Assembly (NCBI GenBank): GCA_958442925.1
Contig: CAUCIO010000024.1
Span: 1 to 19,883 of the forward strand
DNA: 19,883 nt
Origin: an uncultured Clostridium sp.
Lineage (GTDB): Bacteria; Bacillota; Clostridia; Lachnospirales; Lachnospiraceae
Direction: 5' to 3'
Shown: piece by piece, positions 6,872-15,245 of the stretch
Layout: each line of letters begins with the position of its first letter
Numbering within the stretch: position 1 is the stretch's first letter
The notes under the pieces: generated by a model
Database searches by the model: none
Told to the model about the DNA's origin: nothing
Seen by the model: the letters and a program-made list of their open reading frames with translations, nothing else
Translations under genes and position numbers: made by a program

Positions 6872-7798
6872 TTACCGCCGGTTCTGATGCCAGATCCGGC
6901 CCTTTTCTTTATCTCCCAGAACCTGTGCTTTCAGTTCTTCCACTGATTCAAACTTTCGTTCCGGCCGCATAAAAGTCAAAAGCCTTATCTTCACATCTTT
7001 CCCGTAAATATCTTTCTTCCAGTCATAAATGTGAGTTTCTACTCCTGCCGGGTGTTCTCCCTTGATAGTAGGCTTTCTGCCGATATTTGTAATGCCCGGA
7101 TATACAGCTCCGTCTATCTCCACCTCTGACAGATACACGCCGAAGGCAGGCAGATGCTTCTGGGAAGGCGGCAGCAGATTCACTGTGGGAAAGCCCATGC
7201 CTGTCCCCAGGTGTTTTCCGTGAACCACCCGCCCCTGAATGGAATAGGTGTAGCCTAACAGCTCGTTGGCCTTTTCGATCCGTCCGGCGGCCAGCTCCTC
7301 TCTGATATAGGTGCTGCTGATTTCCCGCTCTCCGTCCATGGCTTTTTCCACCACGACCAGGTCATAGTGAAGCCGCTCCGCGTTGGCTTTCAAAAACTCA
7401 ATATCCCCGCTTCTCTTATATCCGAAATGAAAATCCGTGCCTGCTACAATCGCCCTGGCATTCATCTGCTCTTTCAGCACATGAATCACAAATTCCTCCG
7501 GGGTCATGGAAGCCACCTGCTCGTTAAATGGATATTCCACCAGATAGTCTACACCGGCATCTTTCAGATTCTCAAATCGCTCTTCATTAGTGGTAATCAT
7601 GGTCTGAAGCTTCTTCCGGATCAGGGTTCCCGGCGCTGTTTCAAAGGTGAAGACTGCCGTTTTACAGCCCTGCTTCCTGAATTGAAACAGCTCCTCCAGA
7701 AGCTTTTTGTGGCCTCTGTGCAGTCCGTCAAATTTTCCAAGGGTTACAGCTGTCGGCTCCCCGATCTGAAATTCCCTGGTTCCTCTGATGTATTCCAT
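6872..7798 (-). CDS. ribF: Bifunctional riboflavin kinase / FAD synthetase
   Basis: RibF converts riboflavin to FMN and then FAD. The 308-residue length is typical. The N-terminal FAD synthetase domain shows the nucleotidyltransferase signature GKFDGLHRGH at residues 21-30 and ISSTYIR before the domain boundary. The C-terminal riboflavin kinase domain shows GMGFPTVNL and YPGITNIGRKPTI. The ATG at 7798 is chosen over one at 7837 because GGGAGGAG lies upstream at good spacing and the longer form would overlap truB by 37 bases. Only two bases separate it from the truB stop. It is the last gene of the rimP operon, followed by a strong terminator. In many Firmicutes rpsO comes next, but it is not here. 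Confidence 0.96.
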   Translation of the reverse strand: MEYIRGTREFQIGEPTAVTLGKFDGLHRGHKKLLEELFQFRKQGCKTAVFTFETAPGTLIRKKLQTMITTNEERFENLKDAGVDYLVEYPFNEQVASMTPEEFVIHVLKEQMNARAIVAGTDFHFGYKRSGDIEFLKANAERLHYDLVVVEKAMDGEREISSTYIREELAAGRIEKANELLGYTYSIQGRVVHGKHLGTGMGFPTVNLLPPSQKHLPAFGVYLSEVEIDGAVYPGITNIGRKPTIKGEHPAGVETHIYDWKKDIYGKDVKIRLLTFMRPERKFESVEELKAQVLGDKEKGRIWHQNRR

Positions 7799-7800
7799 AG

Positions 7801-8736
7801 CTAGTCTCCTCCCAGAAAAATTTTCCTCGGCTTCCACTTCTTCTCAGCCGCCCTATACTCATACACACCGATGAAGCGGCTGCTTCCATCGTACACGCGG
7901 CACATTCTGCCGTCCTGTTCTAATCCGCCTTCCTCTGCGCTGTTCTCCCATCGTCCCCTGGCCTGTTCTTTTAAGAAAAAGTTTCCATTAGCCAGAAGCC
8001 TGTCCAGGGTCTCATCCTCTGAGCAGAAGGCGGGAAGGCCGGAAAACATCTGATCGACTGGAATAATCTGCTCCTCAACAGTTCCTGCTTTTACAAGCTC
8101 CTCCACCTGGGATAAGGTCAGGCTGTCTTTTACCTGGAAACGGTCCACCTGGGTTCTGAGCAGGTGCTCCATACAGGCGCCGCAGCCCAGTTTTTCCCCA
8201 ATATCATGACAGAGGGTTCTGATATAAGTGCCTTTGGAGCAGTGAACCGTCATAGTCACTCTGGGCAGATCTACCTTATCAATGGAGAGGCTTAAAATTT
8301 CCACCGGCCTTGCCTGGCGTTCTACTTCTTTACCCTCTCTGGCCAGCTCATAGAGCTTTTTCCCATTTACCTTGAGAGCAGAGTACATGGGAGGGATCTG
8401 GTGGTACAGCCCTACAAAGCTTTCTGCAGCTTCTGCCGCAGCCGCTTCGTCAATCCCCTCGGTACTTTTCTCTGAAAGAACGGTTCCCGTGGTATCCTGC
8501 GTGTCTGTAGAGACTCCTAACAGCATCACTGCCTGATAGGTTTTCGTCTTGTCTGTCAGCATATCGCAGAGCTTCGTCCCCTTTCCCAGGCATACAGGAA
8601 GAACTCCCTCCGCCGCCGGGTCAAGAGTGCCTGTGTGGCCGATTTTTTTCTGCTTTAAAATTCCTCGAAGCTTGGCTACTACATCGTGGGAGGTATAGCC
8701 AGGCTCCTTGTAAATATTAATTACTCCGTGAAACAT
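7801..8736 (-). CDS. truB: tRNA pseudouridine-55 synthase
   Basis: TruB makes pseudouridine 55 in the T-loop of tRNAs. The 311-residue protein begins MFHGVINIYKEPGYTSHDVV and has the catalytic motif HTGTLDPAAEGVLPVCLG with Asp39. It also has the RNA-binding motifs TYQAVMLLGVSTDTQDTTG and GTYIRTLCHDIG. The C-terminal 70 residues look like a PUA-type tail. The ATG at 8736 is chosen over one at 8754 because GGGAGG lies just upstream of it, whereas the longer start has no ribosome site. The start overlaps the end of nrnA by 16 bases, consistent with coupled translation. Confidence 0.96.
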   Translation of the reverse strand: MFHGVINIYKEPGYTSHDVVAKLRGILKQKKIGHTGTLDPAAEGVLPVCLGKGTKLCDMLTDKTKTYQAVMLLGVSTDTQDTTGTVLSEKSTEGIDEAAAAEAAESFVGLYHQIPPMYSALKVNGKKLYELAREGKEVERQARPVEILSLSIDKVDLPRVTMTVHCSKGTYIRTLCHDIGEKLGCGACMEHLLRTQVDRFQVKDSLTLSQVEELVKAGTVEEQIIPVDQMFSGLPAFCSEDETLDRLLANGNFFLKEQARGRWENSAEEGGLEQDGRMCRVYDGSSRFIGVYEYRAAEKKWKPRKIFLGGD

Positions 8737-9707
8737 CCGTGGTCTGCCTCCCATTCCAGAATCTGCCGCTCAATATGGGGCATCAGTTCAGCCAAAATCT
8801 CCTGAACAGTTCCCGTCACAGTACATCCTGCTGCCCTTACATGGCCGCCGCCGCCAAAGCAGGCCGCAATACGGCTTACATCCACATATTTGCAGGAACG
8901 CATACTTACCTTAAATGTATTTTCTCCTGTCTCATACATGAAAACAGCTGTCTCCACCCCTTCGGTCAGACGCAGCTGGTCAATAATCCCGTCCAGATCT
9001 TTGGTGGTCAATCCGTAAACGTCCATCTCCTGTTTTGTCACGGAACTGAAAATACATGTTCCATCCAGAAGCAGCGTACTTCCCAGAAGAGCCTTGCCCA
9101 GCATCTGATTCTGGGCATACGTCTTCCGGTAAAAGCTGCCGTCAATGATCTCTGTGGTGTCAATCCCCTTGTCCATCAGCTTTCCCGCAATTTCCATGGT
9201 TCTTCCTGAGGTACAGCTGAACTTAAAGACACCTGTGTCATGGACAATTCCTGTGTAAAAGCACTCTGCAGCATCCAGATCTATTTTTTCCATATCCAGG
9301 AGAGTACATACCACCTCACTGGCTGAGCTGGCATCCGGCTCCACACAGTTTTCCTCTGCAAATCCCTGATTTGTCACATGGTGATCCACACAGAAGGTAT
9401 GGGCGGCAGTCTCAAAATAAGGTTTAAATGCTCCCAGCCGCTCCACATCGCTGCTGTCACAGGTTATGCACAGATCGTAGCGTTTTCCCTCCTCATATCC
9501 ACAATGGATCTCATCAAACCGCTTCAGATAGGAAAACTTCTGATCCGGGTTATCCAGGTAAATATCTGTCTTCAGCTCAGGATAATGAGCCAAAAGATAG
9601 TTGTAAAGTCCAAGAGCTGAGCCTACGCAGTCTCCGTCCGGGTGGACGTGTCCCAGAATTACAGCCGTCTTTGCCAGGTTCAGTCTGTTTTCTAATAACT
9701 GGTTCAT
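8721..9707 (-). CDS. nrnA: DHH-family oligoribonuclease / pAp phosphatase
   Basis: NrnA degrades very short RNAs and dephosphorylates pAp. The 328-residue protein shows the DHH-domain metal motifs GHVHPDGD (His20, Asp24, Asp26), CITCDSSD, the DHH triad itself in FCVDHHVTN (108-110) and GIVHDTGVFKFS. The C-terminal DHHA1 domain ends with the substrate-binding GGGGHVRAAGC (from about residue 285). The ATG at 9707 is chosen over one at 9716 because the AAGGG site abuts the upstream ATG but is well spaced from the second. Its place between rbfA and truB is a common clostridial arrangement. Confidence 0.94.
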   Translation of the reverse strand: MNQLLENRLNLAKTAVILGHVHPDGDCVGSALGLYNYLLAHYPELKTDIYLDNPDQKFSYLKRFDEIHCGYEEGKRYDLCITCDSSDVERLGAFKPYFETAAHTFCVDHHVTNQGFAEENCVEPDASSASEVVCTLLDMEKIDLDAAECFYTGIVHDTGVFKFSCTSGRTMEIAGKLMDKGIDTTEIIDGSFYRKTYAQNQMLGKALLGSTLLLDGTCIFSSVTKQEMDVYGLTTKDLDGIIDQLRLTEGVETAVFMYETGENTFKVSMRSCKYVDVSRIAACFGGGGHVRAAGCTVTGTVQEILAELMPHIERQILEWEADHGCFTE

Positions 9708-9755
9708 ATTTATCATCCCTTCACGCTTCCAAACACTTACAGTTCCCGTTTTTTA

Positions 9756-9802
9756 GAACAGGAGACAGAGAAGCCCTAAAGCTGCTCCTCTGTCTCCTGC
9801 TC
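9756..9802 (-). repeat. 19-bp inverted repeat across the rbfA stop codon
   Basis: Minus-strand RNA can form GAGCAGGAGACAGAGGAGC (9784-9802) paired along all 19 positions (two G-U pairs) with GCUUCUCUGUCUCCUGUUC (9756-9774), around a nine-base loop that holds the rbfA stop codon. No U-tract follows, since UAAAAAAC comes next. It therefore does not look like an ordinary terminator and may be an mRNA processing or stability element. Confidence 0.7.
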
Positions 9803-10174
9803 TGTATCGCTCTCTGTATCCAGATCCTTTGTCACCTCATTGATTAAATGAGTCATGTGAACACCGTACTCAATGGACTGATCCAGTACAAAGGTAATCT
9901 CCGGCGTATTGCGCAGGTTGATCCTGTTTGCCAGCTGTCTGCGGACAAAGCCCTCTGCGCTCCTCAATCCCTTAATGGTGTCCTTACCTGCCTCCTCGCT
10001 TCCGAGAACGCTGATATAGGCTTTGCAGTACTTTAAATCAGGAGTCACCTCCACGGACACAACCGTCGTCATGGGGTGGATTCTGGGATCCTTGATTTCC
10101 CTGCTTATAATGCTGCTCAGTTCTCTCTGAACCTCGCTGTTAATTCTCGTATTTTTAATACTGTTTTTACGCAT
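9776..10174 (-). CDS. rbfA: 30S ribosome-binding factor A
   Basis: RbfA is a KH-fold protein that helps mature the 5' end of 16S rRNA in the small subunit. At 132 residues it has usual family length. Typical segments are RINSEVQRELSSIISREIKD near the N-terminus, VVSVEVTPDLKYCKAYISVL in the middle and RQLANRINLRNTPEITFVLD towards the end. The last 15 residues are an acidic Glu/Thr/Asp tail, and their coding sequence forms one arm of a strong hairpin with the intergenic DNA. GCGAGG lies just upstream of the ATG. The gene follows infB after 41 bp. Confidence 0.96.
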   Translation of the reverse strand: MRKNSIKNTRINSEVQRELSSIISREIKDPRIHPMTTVVSVEVTPDLKYCKAYISVLGSEEAGKDTIKGLRSAEGFVRRQLANRINLRNTPEITFVLDQSIEYGVHMTHLINEVTKDLDTESDTEQETEEQL

Positions 10175-10209
10175 ATTGCCTCGCTTTCCAGCAGCCCGCG
10201 CAAGGGCAG

Positions 10210-10228
10210 GGTTCCCTATCTGGGAACC
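10210..10228 (-). repeat. Inverted repeat across the infB stop codon
   Basis: Minus-strand RNA has the arms GGUUCCC and GGGAACC around an AGAUA loop, with the infB stop codon straddling the loop and the 3' arm. No U-tract follows. It is short and may be fortuitous, but it parallels the larger hairpin at the rbfA stop. Confidence 0.5.
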
Positions 10229-12882
10229 TCTACCATTGCGTAAGCCTCAATCATATCATCTTCCTGGAGATCATTGAACTTCTCAAATACAAGGCCGCAC
10301 TCGTAGCCGGATGCTACTTCCTTCACATCGTCCTTAAATCTCTTTAAGGATGCCAGATTGCCATCGAAAATCTGCTCGCCGTCACGGGTAATTCTGGCCT
10401 TGCAGCCTCTCTGGAATTTACCGTCCAGCACGTAGGATCCTGCAATGGTTCCTACACCGGAAGCCTTAAAGGTCTGACGTACCACTGCATGGCCGATTAC
10501 CTGCTCCTCAAAGATCGGGTCTAACATACCCTTCATGGCTGCCTCTACGTCCTCAATCGCCTGATAGATGACGCGGTACAGTCTCACGTCTACCTTCTCA
10601 CGCTCGGAAATAGACTTGGCTGTGGCATCAGGACGCACGTTGAATCCAATGATAATCGCATTGGAAGCCGCTGCCAGGTTCACGTCGGACTCGTTGATCG
10701 CTCCTACGCCTCCGTGGATCACCTTTACCATAACCTCCTCGTTGGAGAGCTTTGTAAGGCTCTGCTTTACTGCCTCCACGGAACCCTGAACGTCCGCCTT
10801 GATAATCAGAGGAAGCTCTTTTACATTGCCTGCCTTGATCTGTGAGAACAGATCGTCCAGGGACAGTTTTGCCTTTGTATCCTCAATTAATTTATTCTTG
10901 CCCTCAGAGATAAAGGTCTCTGCAAAGCTTCTGGCCTCTTTCTCATTCTCAGTTGCCACAAATACCTCACCGGCATTTGGAACGTCGTTCAGTCCCAGGA
11001 TCTCAACCGGTGTGGACGGGCCTGCCTCTTTTACGCGGCGTCCCTTGTCGTCCATCATAGCGCGGACCTTACCGTAGCAGGAACCGCAGGCAACCGGATC
11101 TCCCACATGGAGGGTTCCCTTCTGAACCAGAACAGTGGCAACCGGTCCCTTGCCCTTGTCAAGCTCTGCCTCGATGATAAGGCCTCTTGCGCGGCGGTTC
11201 GGGTTTGCCTTCAGCTCCTTCACCTCAGCAGTTAAGAGGATCATCTCCAGAAGCTCCTCGATTCCCTCCTTGGTGTGAGCGGACACCGGCACGAACACTG
11301 TGCTTCCGCCCCAGTCCTCGGCAACCAGCTCATACTCGATTAATTCCTGCTTTACCTTTTCCACATTGGCGCTTGGCTTATCAATCTTGTTGACCGCCAC
11401 AATGATCTCAACGCCTGCTGCCTTGGCATGGTTAATCGCCTCTACGGTCTGAGGCATTACGCCGTCGTCTGCAGCTACAACTAAAATAGCGATATCAGTA
11501 GACTTGGCTCCGCGCATACGCATAGCTGTGAAAGCCTCATGTCCAGGAGTATCTAAGAAAGTAATTCTCTGTCCGTTCTTCTCAACCACATAAGCGCCGA
11601 TGTGCTGTGTGATTCCGCCGGCCTCCTTGGCTGTCACATGAGTCTGACGGATCGCATCCAGAAGAGAAGTTTTTCCGTGGTCAACGTGTCCCATAACACA
11701 CACAACCGGCGGACGCTCTGTCATATCCTTCTCGTCCTCTTCATCCTCACGGAGCAGTTCCTCGATTACATCGACCTTCTCCTCCTTCTCGCAGAGGATG
11801 TCAAATTCCATGGCGATCTCCTCAGCCTTATCGTAATCAACCTCCTGATTGATGGTAACGACAGTTCCCTGAAGGAACAGCTTCTTTACAATAACAGACG
11901 GCTGCATCTTCATCTTTTCTGCCAGCTCTTTGATGGTGATTGTCTCTGGAAGTACAATAGTCTTAACCTGCTCTTCCTTCGGCTCTTCCTTCTTTGGCGG
12001 CATAATGAAAGCGCCCTTTCCAGGTTTTCCGCCTCTGCCAGGCTTGGAGCGCATCTCCTCCTCCCGGTCCGGTCTGCTGTACTTATCGTTCTTGTAATCG
12101 TTCTTGTAATTGTTCTTATTCTGCTTTGTATTCTGCGGCTTCTGAACAACCGGGCCGTCAAAGGATGGCGTGGAAGATCCGTTTCTGCCTCTCTGGCCAT
12201 CTCTGTTTCCCTGGCCGTCTCTTCCGTAGCCACGTTTCTGGCCATCTCTATTTCCCTGGCCGTCTCTTCCGTAGCCGCGGTTCTGACCGTCTCTGCTTCC
12301 CTGGCCGTCTCTTCCGTAGCCGCGGTTCTGACCGTCTCTGTTTCCCTGGCCGTCTCTTCCATAGCCGCGGTTCTGGCCGTCTCTGCTTCCCTGGCCGTCT
12401 CTTCCGTAGCCACGGTTCTGACCATCTCTATTTCCCTGGCCGTCTCTTCCGTAGCCGCGGTTCTGGCCATCTCTGTTTCCCTGGCCGTCTCTGCTTCCCT
12501 GGCTGGACGCGCCCTGACCCTGGCGTCCCGTTCTCTGTCCGCCGGTCTTGTTTCCTGTGCCCTTTGCCGTGCTGTTCTGCGGACGGTATACAGCCGTAAT
12601 CCTCTTCTTCGGCGGCTCGGCTGTTCCGTTTCCGTCTGCTTCTGTTCTTACTGGTTCTCTCTTAATCTCTTCCACTCTCGCTGCTTCCGCCTTTCCTGTT
12701 CTTTCCTTTTGTACCTGTTCCCTCTGTGCAGGGCGCTCTGCAAAACTCCGCCTTACGGCATCAATCTGCTCACTGCTGATATTAGAAGAATGGCTCTTCA
12801 CATCATGTCCCTGCTTTTTCAGCAAATCCAGAACCTCTTTATTTGTCTTCCCAAGTTCCCTTGACAATTCATTGACTCTCAT
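10216..12882 (-). CDS. infB: Translation initiation factor IF-2 with repeat-rich linker
   Basis: IF-2 is the GTPase that places initiator tRNA on the 30S subunit and promotes subunit joining. The 888 residues run as follows: IF2_N helical domain (1-50), a long disordered linker (about 55-300), a second IF2_N-like domain (about 312-365), the G domain, then domains II, III and the fMet-tRNA-binding C-domain. GTPase motifs are GHVDHGKT (398-405), DTPGHE (444-449) and NKID (498-501). The linker contains six near-identical 15-residue repeats plus a partial one (residues 133-230), encoded by a 45-bp tandem repeat. The start is supported by GGAGG and overlaps ylxQ by 14 bases. Confidence 0.98.
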   Translation of the reverse strand: MRVNELSRELGKTNKEVLDLLKKQGHDVKSHSSNISSEQIDAVRRSFAERPAQREQVQKERTGKAEAARVEEIKREPVRTEADGNGTAEPPKKRITAVYRPQNSTAKGTGNKTGGQRTGRQGQGASSQGSRDGQGNRDGQNRGYGRDGQGNRDGQNRGYGRDGQGSRDGQNRGYGRDGQGNRDGQNRGYGRDGQGSRDGQNRGYGRDGQGNRDGQKRGYGRDGQGNRDGQRGRNGSSTPSFDGPVVQKPQNTKQNKNNYKNDYKNDKYSRPDREEEMRSKPGRGGKPGKGAFIMPPKKEEPKEEQVKTIVLPETITIKELAEKMKMQPSVIVKKLFLQGTVVTINQEVDYDKAEEIAMEFDILCEKEEKVDVIEELLREDEEDEKDMTERPPVVCVMGHVDHGKTSLLDAIRQTHVTAKEAGGITQHIGAYVVEKNGQRITFLDTPGHEAFTAMRMRGAKSTDIAILVVAADDGVMPQTVEAINHAKAAGVEIIVAVNKIDKPSANVEKVKQELIEYELVAEDWGGSTVFVPVSAHTKEGIEELLEMILLTAEVKELKANPNRRARGLIIEAELDKGKGPVATVLVQKGTLHVGDPVACGSCYGKVRAMMDDKGRRVKEAGPSTPVEILGLNDVPNAGEVFVATENEKEARSFAETFISEGKNKLIEDTKAKLSLDDLFSQIKAGNVKELPLIIKADVQGSVEAVKQSLTKLSNEEVMVKVIHGGVGAINESDVNLAAASNAIIIGFNVRPDATAKSISEREKVDVRLYRVIYQAIEDVEAAMKGMLDPIFEEQVIGHAVVRQTFKASGVGTIAGSYVLDGKFQRGCKARITRDGEQIFDGNLASLKRFKDDVKEVASGYECGLVFEKFNDLQEDDMIEAYAMVEVPR
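12193..12486 (-). repeat. 45-bp tandem repeat inside infB
   Basis: Six consecutive full copies and one partial copy of a 45-bp unit encode GQGNRDGQNRGYGRD with few changes (Asn to Ser at unit position 4 in units three and five; Asn to Lys at position 9 in unit six). Codon-level changes between units are few, which suggests recent expansion or homogenisation. The unit is in frame, so copy-number changes would not disrupt IF-2. Confidence 0.92.
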
Positions 12883-13204
12883 TTAAACCGCCTCCATTCT
12901 GATTCAACTGTTTCACGAGTGCTTTCGCCAAACCGCTGTCCAGTACGGCAGCTGATGCGCGCATCTCTCTGCCCATGGAGTGGCCCAGTTCCTCTTTCGT
13001 ACCGAAAAAATAAAGGGGGACCTTATAGTAAGTACACATATTGGTAAACATTTTTTTTGTATTGACAGAGGCCTCCTCTGATACCAGAACCAGGAAGGCC
13101 CTGCCTTCCTTCACAGCCTTTTCTGTCATAAATTCTCCGCTGGCCGTCTTGCCTGCCTTTGTGGCAATTCCCAAGAGGTTCAGCGCTTTTTTACTGCTGT
13201 CCAA
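12869..13204 (-). CDS. ylxQ: YlxQ, L7Ae/L30e-family RNA-binding protein
   Basis: This 111-residue protein of the L7Ae family probably binds a kink-turn RNA, and its exact role is unknown. The conserved opening SSKKALNLLGIATKAGKTASGE and the core AFLVLVSEEASVNTKKMFTN are clear. I place the start at a TTG (13204) because AAGGAG lies ten bases upstream, it gives the family length, and the only upstream in-frame ATG (13234) would add ten Arg/Trp-rich residues that are merely ylxR read in another frame. The start overlaps the ylxR stop by 14 bases and the end overlaps infB by 14, so translation of ylxR, ylxQ and infB is likely coupled. Confidence 0.88.
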   Translation of the reverse strand: MDSSKKALNLLGIATKAGKTASGEFMTEKAVKEGRAFLVLVSEEASVNTKKMFTNMCTYYKVPLYFFGTKEELGHSMGREMRASAAVLDSGLAKALVKQLNQNGGGLNESQ

Positions 13205-13460
13205 TCTGCCCCATCTCCTTTTCCAATGCCTCATACACTTCCTTTGGAATCGCCATTTTCAGGGAGCGTTCCAGGCCTTTGCTCTTTACAGCCTTCTTAA
13301 AACATTCCATTGAAGGGCAGATATACGCGCCGCGGCCGTTTTTCCTGCCTGTGGCGTCAATGACAATCTCATCCTCTGTGGTTTTAAGCACCCGGATCAG
13401 CTCCTTTTTGCTCTTCATTTCACCGCAGCCGATGCACTGTCTTAAGGGGATCTTCTTCAT
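13191..13460 (-). CDS. rnpM: YlxR / RnpM, RNase P modulator family
   Basis: This 89-residue protein of the YlxR family begins MKKIPLRQCIGCGEMKSKKEL. It carries the family's CxxC pair (C9, C12), the GRKNGRGAYIC signature and a further cysteine in CPSMEC. The Bacillus YlxR protein has been reported to bind the RNase P RNA, hence the name RnpM. The ATG at 13460 is preferred over a TTG two codons upstream because a GAGAAG site is then better spaced. It sits between nusA and ylxQ as in most Firmicutes. Confidence 0.92.
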   Translation of the reverse strand: MKKIPLRQCIGCGEMKSKKELIRVLKTTEDEIVIDATGRKNGRGAYICPSMECFKKAVKSKGLERSLKMAIPKEVYEALEKEMGQIGQQ

Positions 13461-13527
13461 TCCCAATTCTTCTCACTTCCCAATCTGGTTGTTCTTTCCA
13501 CTGGTATCTGTCTGCGCCTGAAAACTC

Positions 13528-14712
13528 TTAGTTTTCCTCTGCTGGCTCAGACTCTGCAGCAACATCATCAGAGGACGGTTCCTGATAGTCAGAGAAATCG
13601 TCAGCCTCTACGCCCTCCGGCAGTCCTTCCTCAAAGCCCTGCTCATATCCAATCTCCATCTCGTCGAAGAGGCCGGACTCTCTGGCCTGGGTCTCGCTCT
13701 TGATATCGATCTTAAAGCCTGTCAGTCTGGCTGCCAGTCTGGCGTTCTGTCCTTCTTTACCAATCGCTAAGGAAAGCTGATAATCCGGCACAATTACCTG
13801 AGCCTCTCTGGCCTCCTCGTCTGCTGCAACGAAGATAACCTTGGCAGGACTTAAAGCATTCTCGATTAAGAGGGCCGGATTCTCATCCCAGTTGATAATA
13901 TCAATCTTCTCGCCGTTTAACTCGCTTACAACAGAATTAACTCTGGCTCCGTTTAATCCTACGCATGCTCCCACCGGATCTACGTTTGGATCATTGGAGT
14001 ATACAGCTAACTTGGTTCTGGAACCTGCCTCACGGGCAATGGCCTTGATTTCAACGATGCCGTCTTTTACCTCGGCAACCTCGGACTCAAACAGACGCTT
14101 TACCAGATCCGGATGGGTTCTGGAAACTGTGATTCTCGGTCCCTTCTTTGTATTCTTCACTTCCAGGATATAGAGCTTGATGTGCTCGGTAGGCTTGAAT
14201 TCTTCTCCCTTTACCTGCTCGCTCTCCTTGAGAACTGCATCGATCTTGCCCAGATCAATATAAACGTCATGCCCCACATAGCGCTGGACAATTCCCGTCA
14301 CCACGTCTTTTTCCTTGCAGTACCACTGGTCGAACAGGGCAGTGCGCTCCTCCTCACGGATCTTTTGGAGAATTACGTTTTTCGCGTTCTGTGTAGCGAT
14401 ACGGCCAAATTCCTTGGAATTAATATTCACACGGATGATGTCGCCGTATACGTGTCTCGGATCTAAAAGCTTCGCCTCTGCAAGGCTCACCTGTGTCAGC
14501 GGATCCTCTACCGTTTCCACAACCTCTTTCTCGGCGTAAACAGCAAAGTCGCACTTTTCTCTGTCAATGTATACCTTAATATTGTCTGCCTTTCCAAAAT
14601 GGTTCTTGCAGGCAGTAAGGAGAGAATTCTCAATTGCCTCAAAAAGCACTTCCTTGCTGATATTATTTTCTTTTTCGAGCACGTTTAACGCTTCGAACAA
14701 CTCTTTACTCAT
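13528..14712 (-). CDS. nusA: Transcription termination/antitermination protein NusA
   Basis: NusA binds RNA polymerase and nascent RNA to tune pausing, termination and antitermination. The 394 residues show the N-terminal polymerase-binding domain (1-125), an S1 domain (about 135-200, VVTGIVQRYVGHDVYIDLG), KH1 with the CVGLNGARV loop (250-258) and KH2 with AIGKEGQNARLAARL (316-330). A short acidic tail (about 345-394, rich in Glu, Asp and Ser) replaces the long AR repeats of proteobacterial NusA. AGGAGG lies upstream of the ATG. It is second in the operon, 24 bp after rimP. Confidence 0.98.
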   Translation of the reverse strand: MSKELFEALNVLEKENNISKEVLFEAIENSLLTACKNHFGKADNIKVYIDREKCDFAVYAEKEVVETVEDPLTQVSLAEAKLLDPRHVYGDIIRVNINSKEFGRIATQNAKNVILQKIREEERTALFDQWYCKEKDVVTGIVQRYVGHDVYIDLGKIDAVLKESEQVKGEEFKPTEHIKLYILEVKNTKKGPRITVSRTHPDLVKRLFESEVAEVKDGIVEIKAIAREAGSRTKLAVYSNDPNVDPVGACVGLNGARVNSVVSELNGEKIDIINWDENPALLIENALSPAKVIFVAADEEAREAQVIVPDYQLSLAIGKEGQNARLAARLTGFKIDIKSETQARESGLFDEMEIGYEQGFEEGLPEGVEADDFSDYQEPSSDDVAAESEPAEEN

Positions 14713-14736
14713 TTTCTTTTTTTATCCTCCTGTCGT

Positions 14737-15204
14737 TTAAAAATCAAAGGCCAGACGTATTAACGCAATATCTGACTTGGCAAGCGCCAGGTCACTTCCA
14801 TCTTCCATGGAAAGCGTCACTGTATCTGTATCGTATGCTTTCAGGGTTCCTGTAAATTCTTTTTGTTTGTTGATTGGGCGGTAAAGTCTTACTTCTACAT
14901 CCTTTCCCAGGCTGCGGGCAAAGTCCTTTTCCTTCTTTAATGGACGCCCAAGTCCCGGTGAGCTGACCTCCAGAATGTAGCTGTCTTCGATGAAGTCCTC
15001 CTTGTCCAGCCAGTCTCCCAGCTCGCGGCTTACCACCTCGCAGTCGTCTACCGTAATTCCGCCTTCCTTGTCAATATAGGCTCTCAGATACCAGATTCCG
15101 GCTTCGCGGACATATTCTACGTCCACCAGCTCAAACCGGTTCTTTTCCAGCAACGGAAGCAGCCATGTTTCTACCTTTGACTCGTATTCTTCTCTTCTCG
15201 CCAT
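14737..15204 (-). CDS. rimP: Ribosome maturation factor RimP
   Basis: RimP helps assemble the 30S subunit. The 155-residue protein begins MARREEYESKVETWLLPLLE, contains FELVDVEYVREAGIWYLRAYIDKEGGITVDDCEVVSRELG and the conserved YILEVSSPGLGRPLKKEKDF, and ends in the SH3-like C-terminal domain (FTGTLKAYDTDTVTLSMEDG). The ATG at 15204 is chosen because AAGGCGGTG lies upstream and the family usually starts there; an in-frame ATG at 15264 has no spaced ribosome site. It is the first gene of the long operon and is preceded by a structured leader. Confidence 0.95.
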   Translation of the reverse strand: MARREEYESKVETWLLPLLEKNRFELVDVEYVREAGIWYLRAYIDKEGGITVDDCEVVSRELGDWLDKEDFIEDSYILEVSSPGLGRPLKKEKDFARSLGKDVEVRLYRPINKQKEFTGTLKAYDTDTVTLSMEDGSDLALAKSDIALIRLAFDF

Positions 15205-15245
15205 CGTAACACCGCCTTTCTGCATTATCCATCGACTGAACTGTG

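Noticed and set aside
9428..9847. 139-codon open frame on the plus strand
   Set aside because: It is antisense to nrnA and the end of rbfA, with no ribosome site and no family resemblance.
12190..12486. Regular 45-bp repeats as a possible CRISPR array
   Set aside because: The units abut without unique spacers, stay in frame and code for the IF-2 linker.
11602..12864. 420-codon open frame on the plus strand
   Set aside because: It is antisense to infB, its repeats (SLAVSSVA) are the infB tandem repeat read backwards, and it has no ribosome site or family match.
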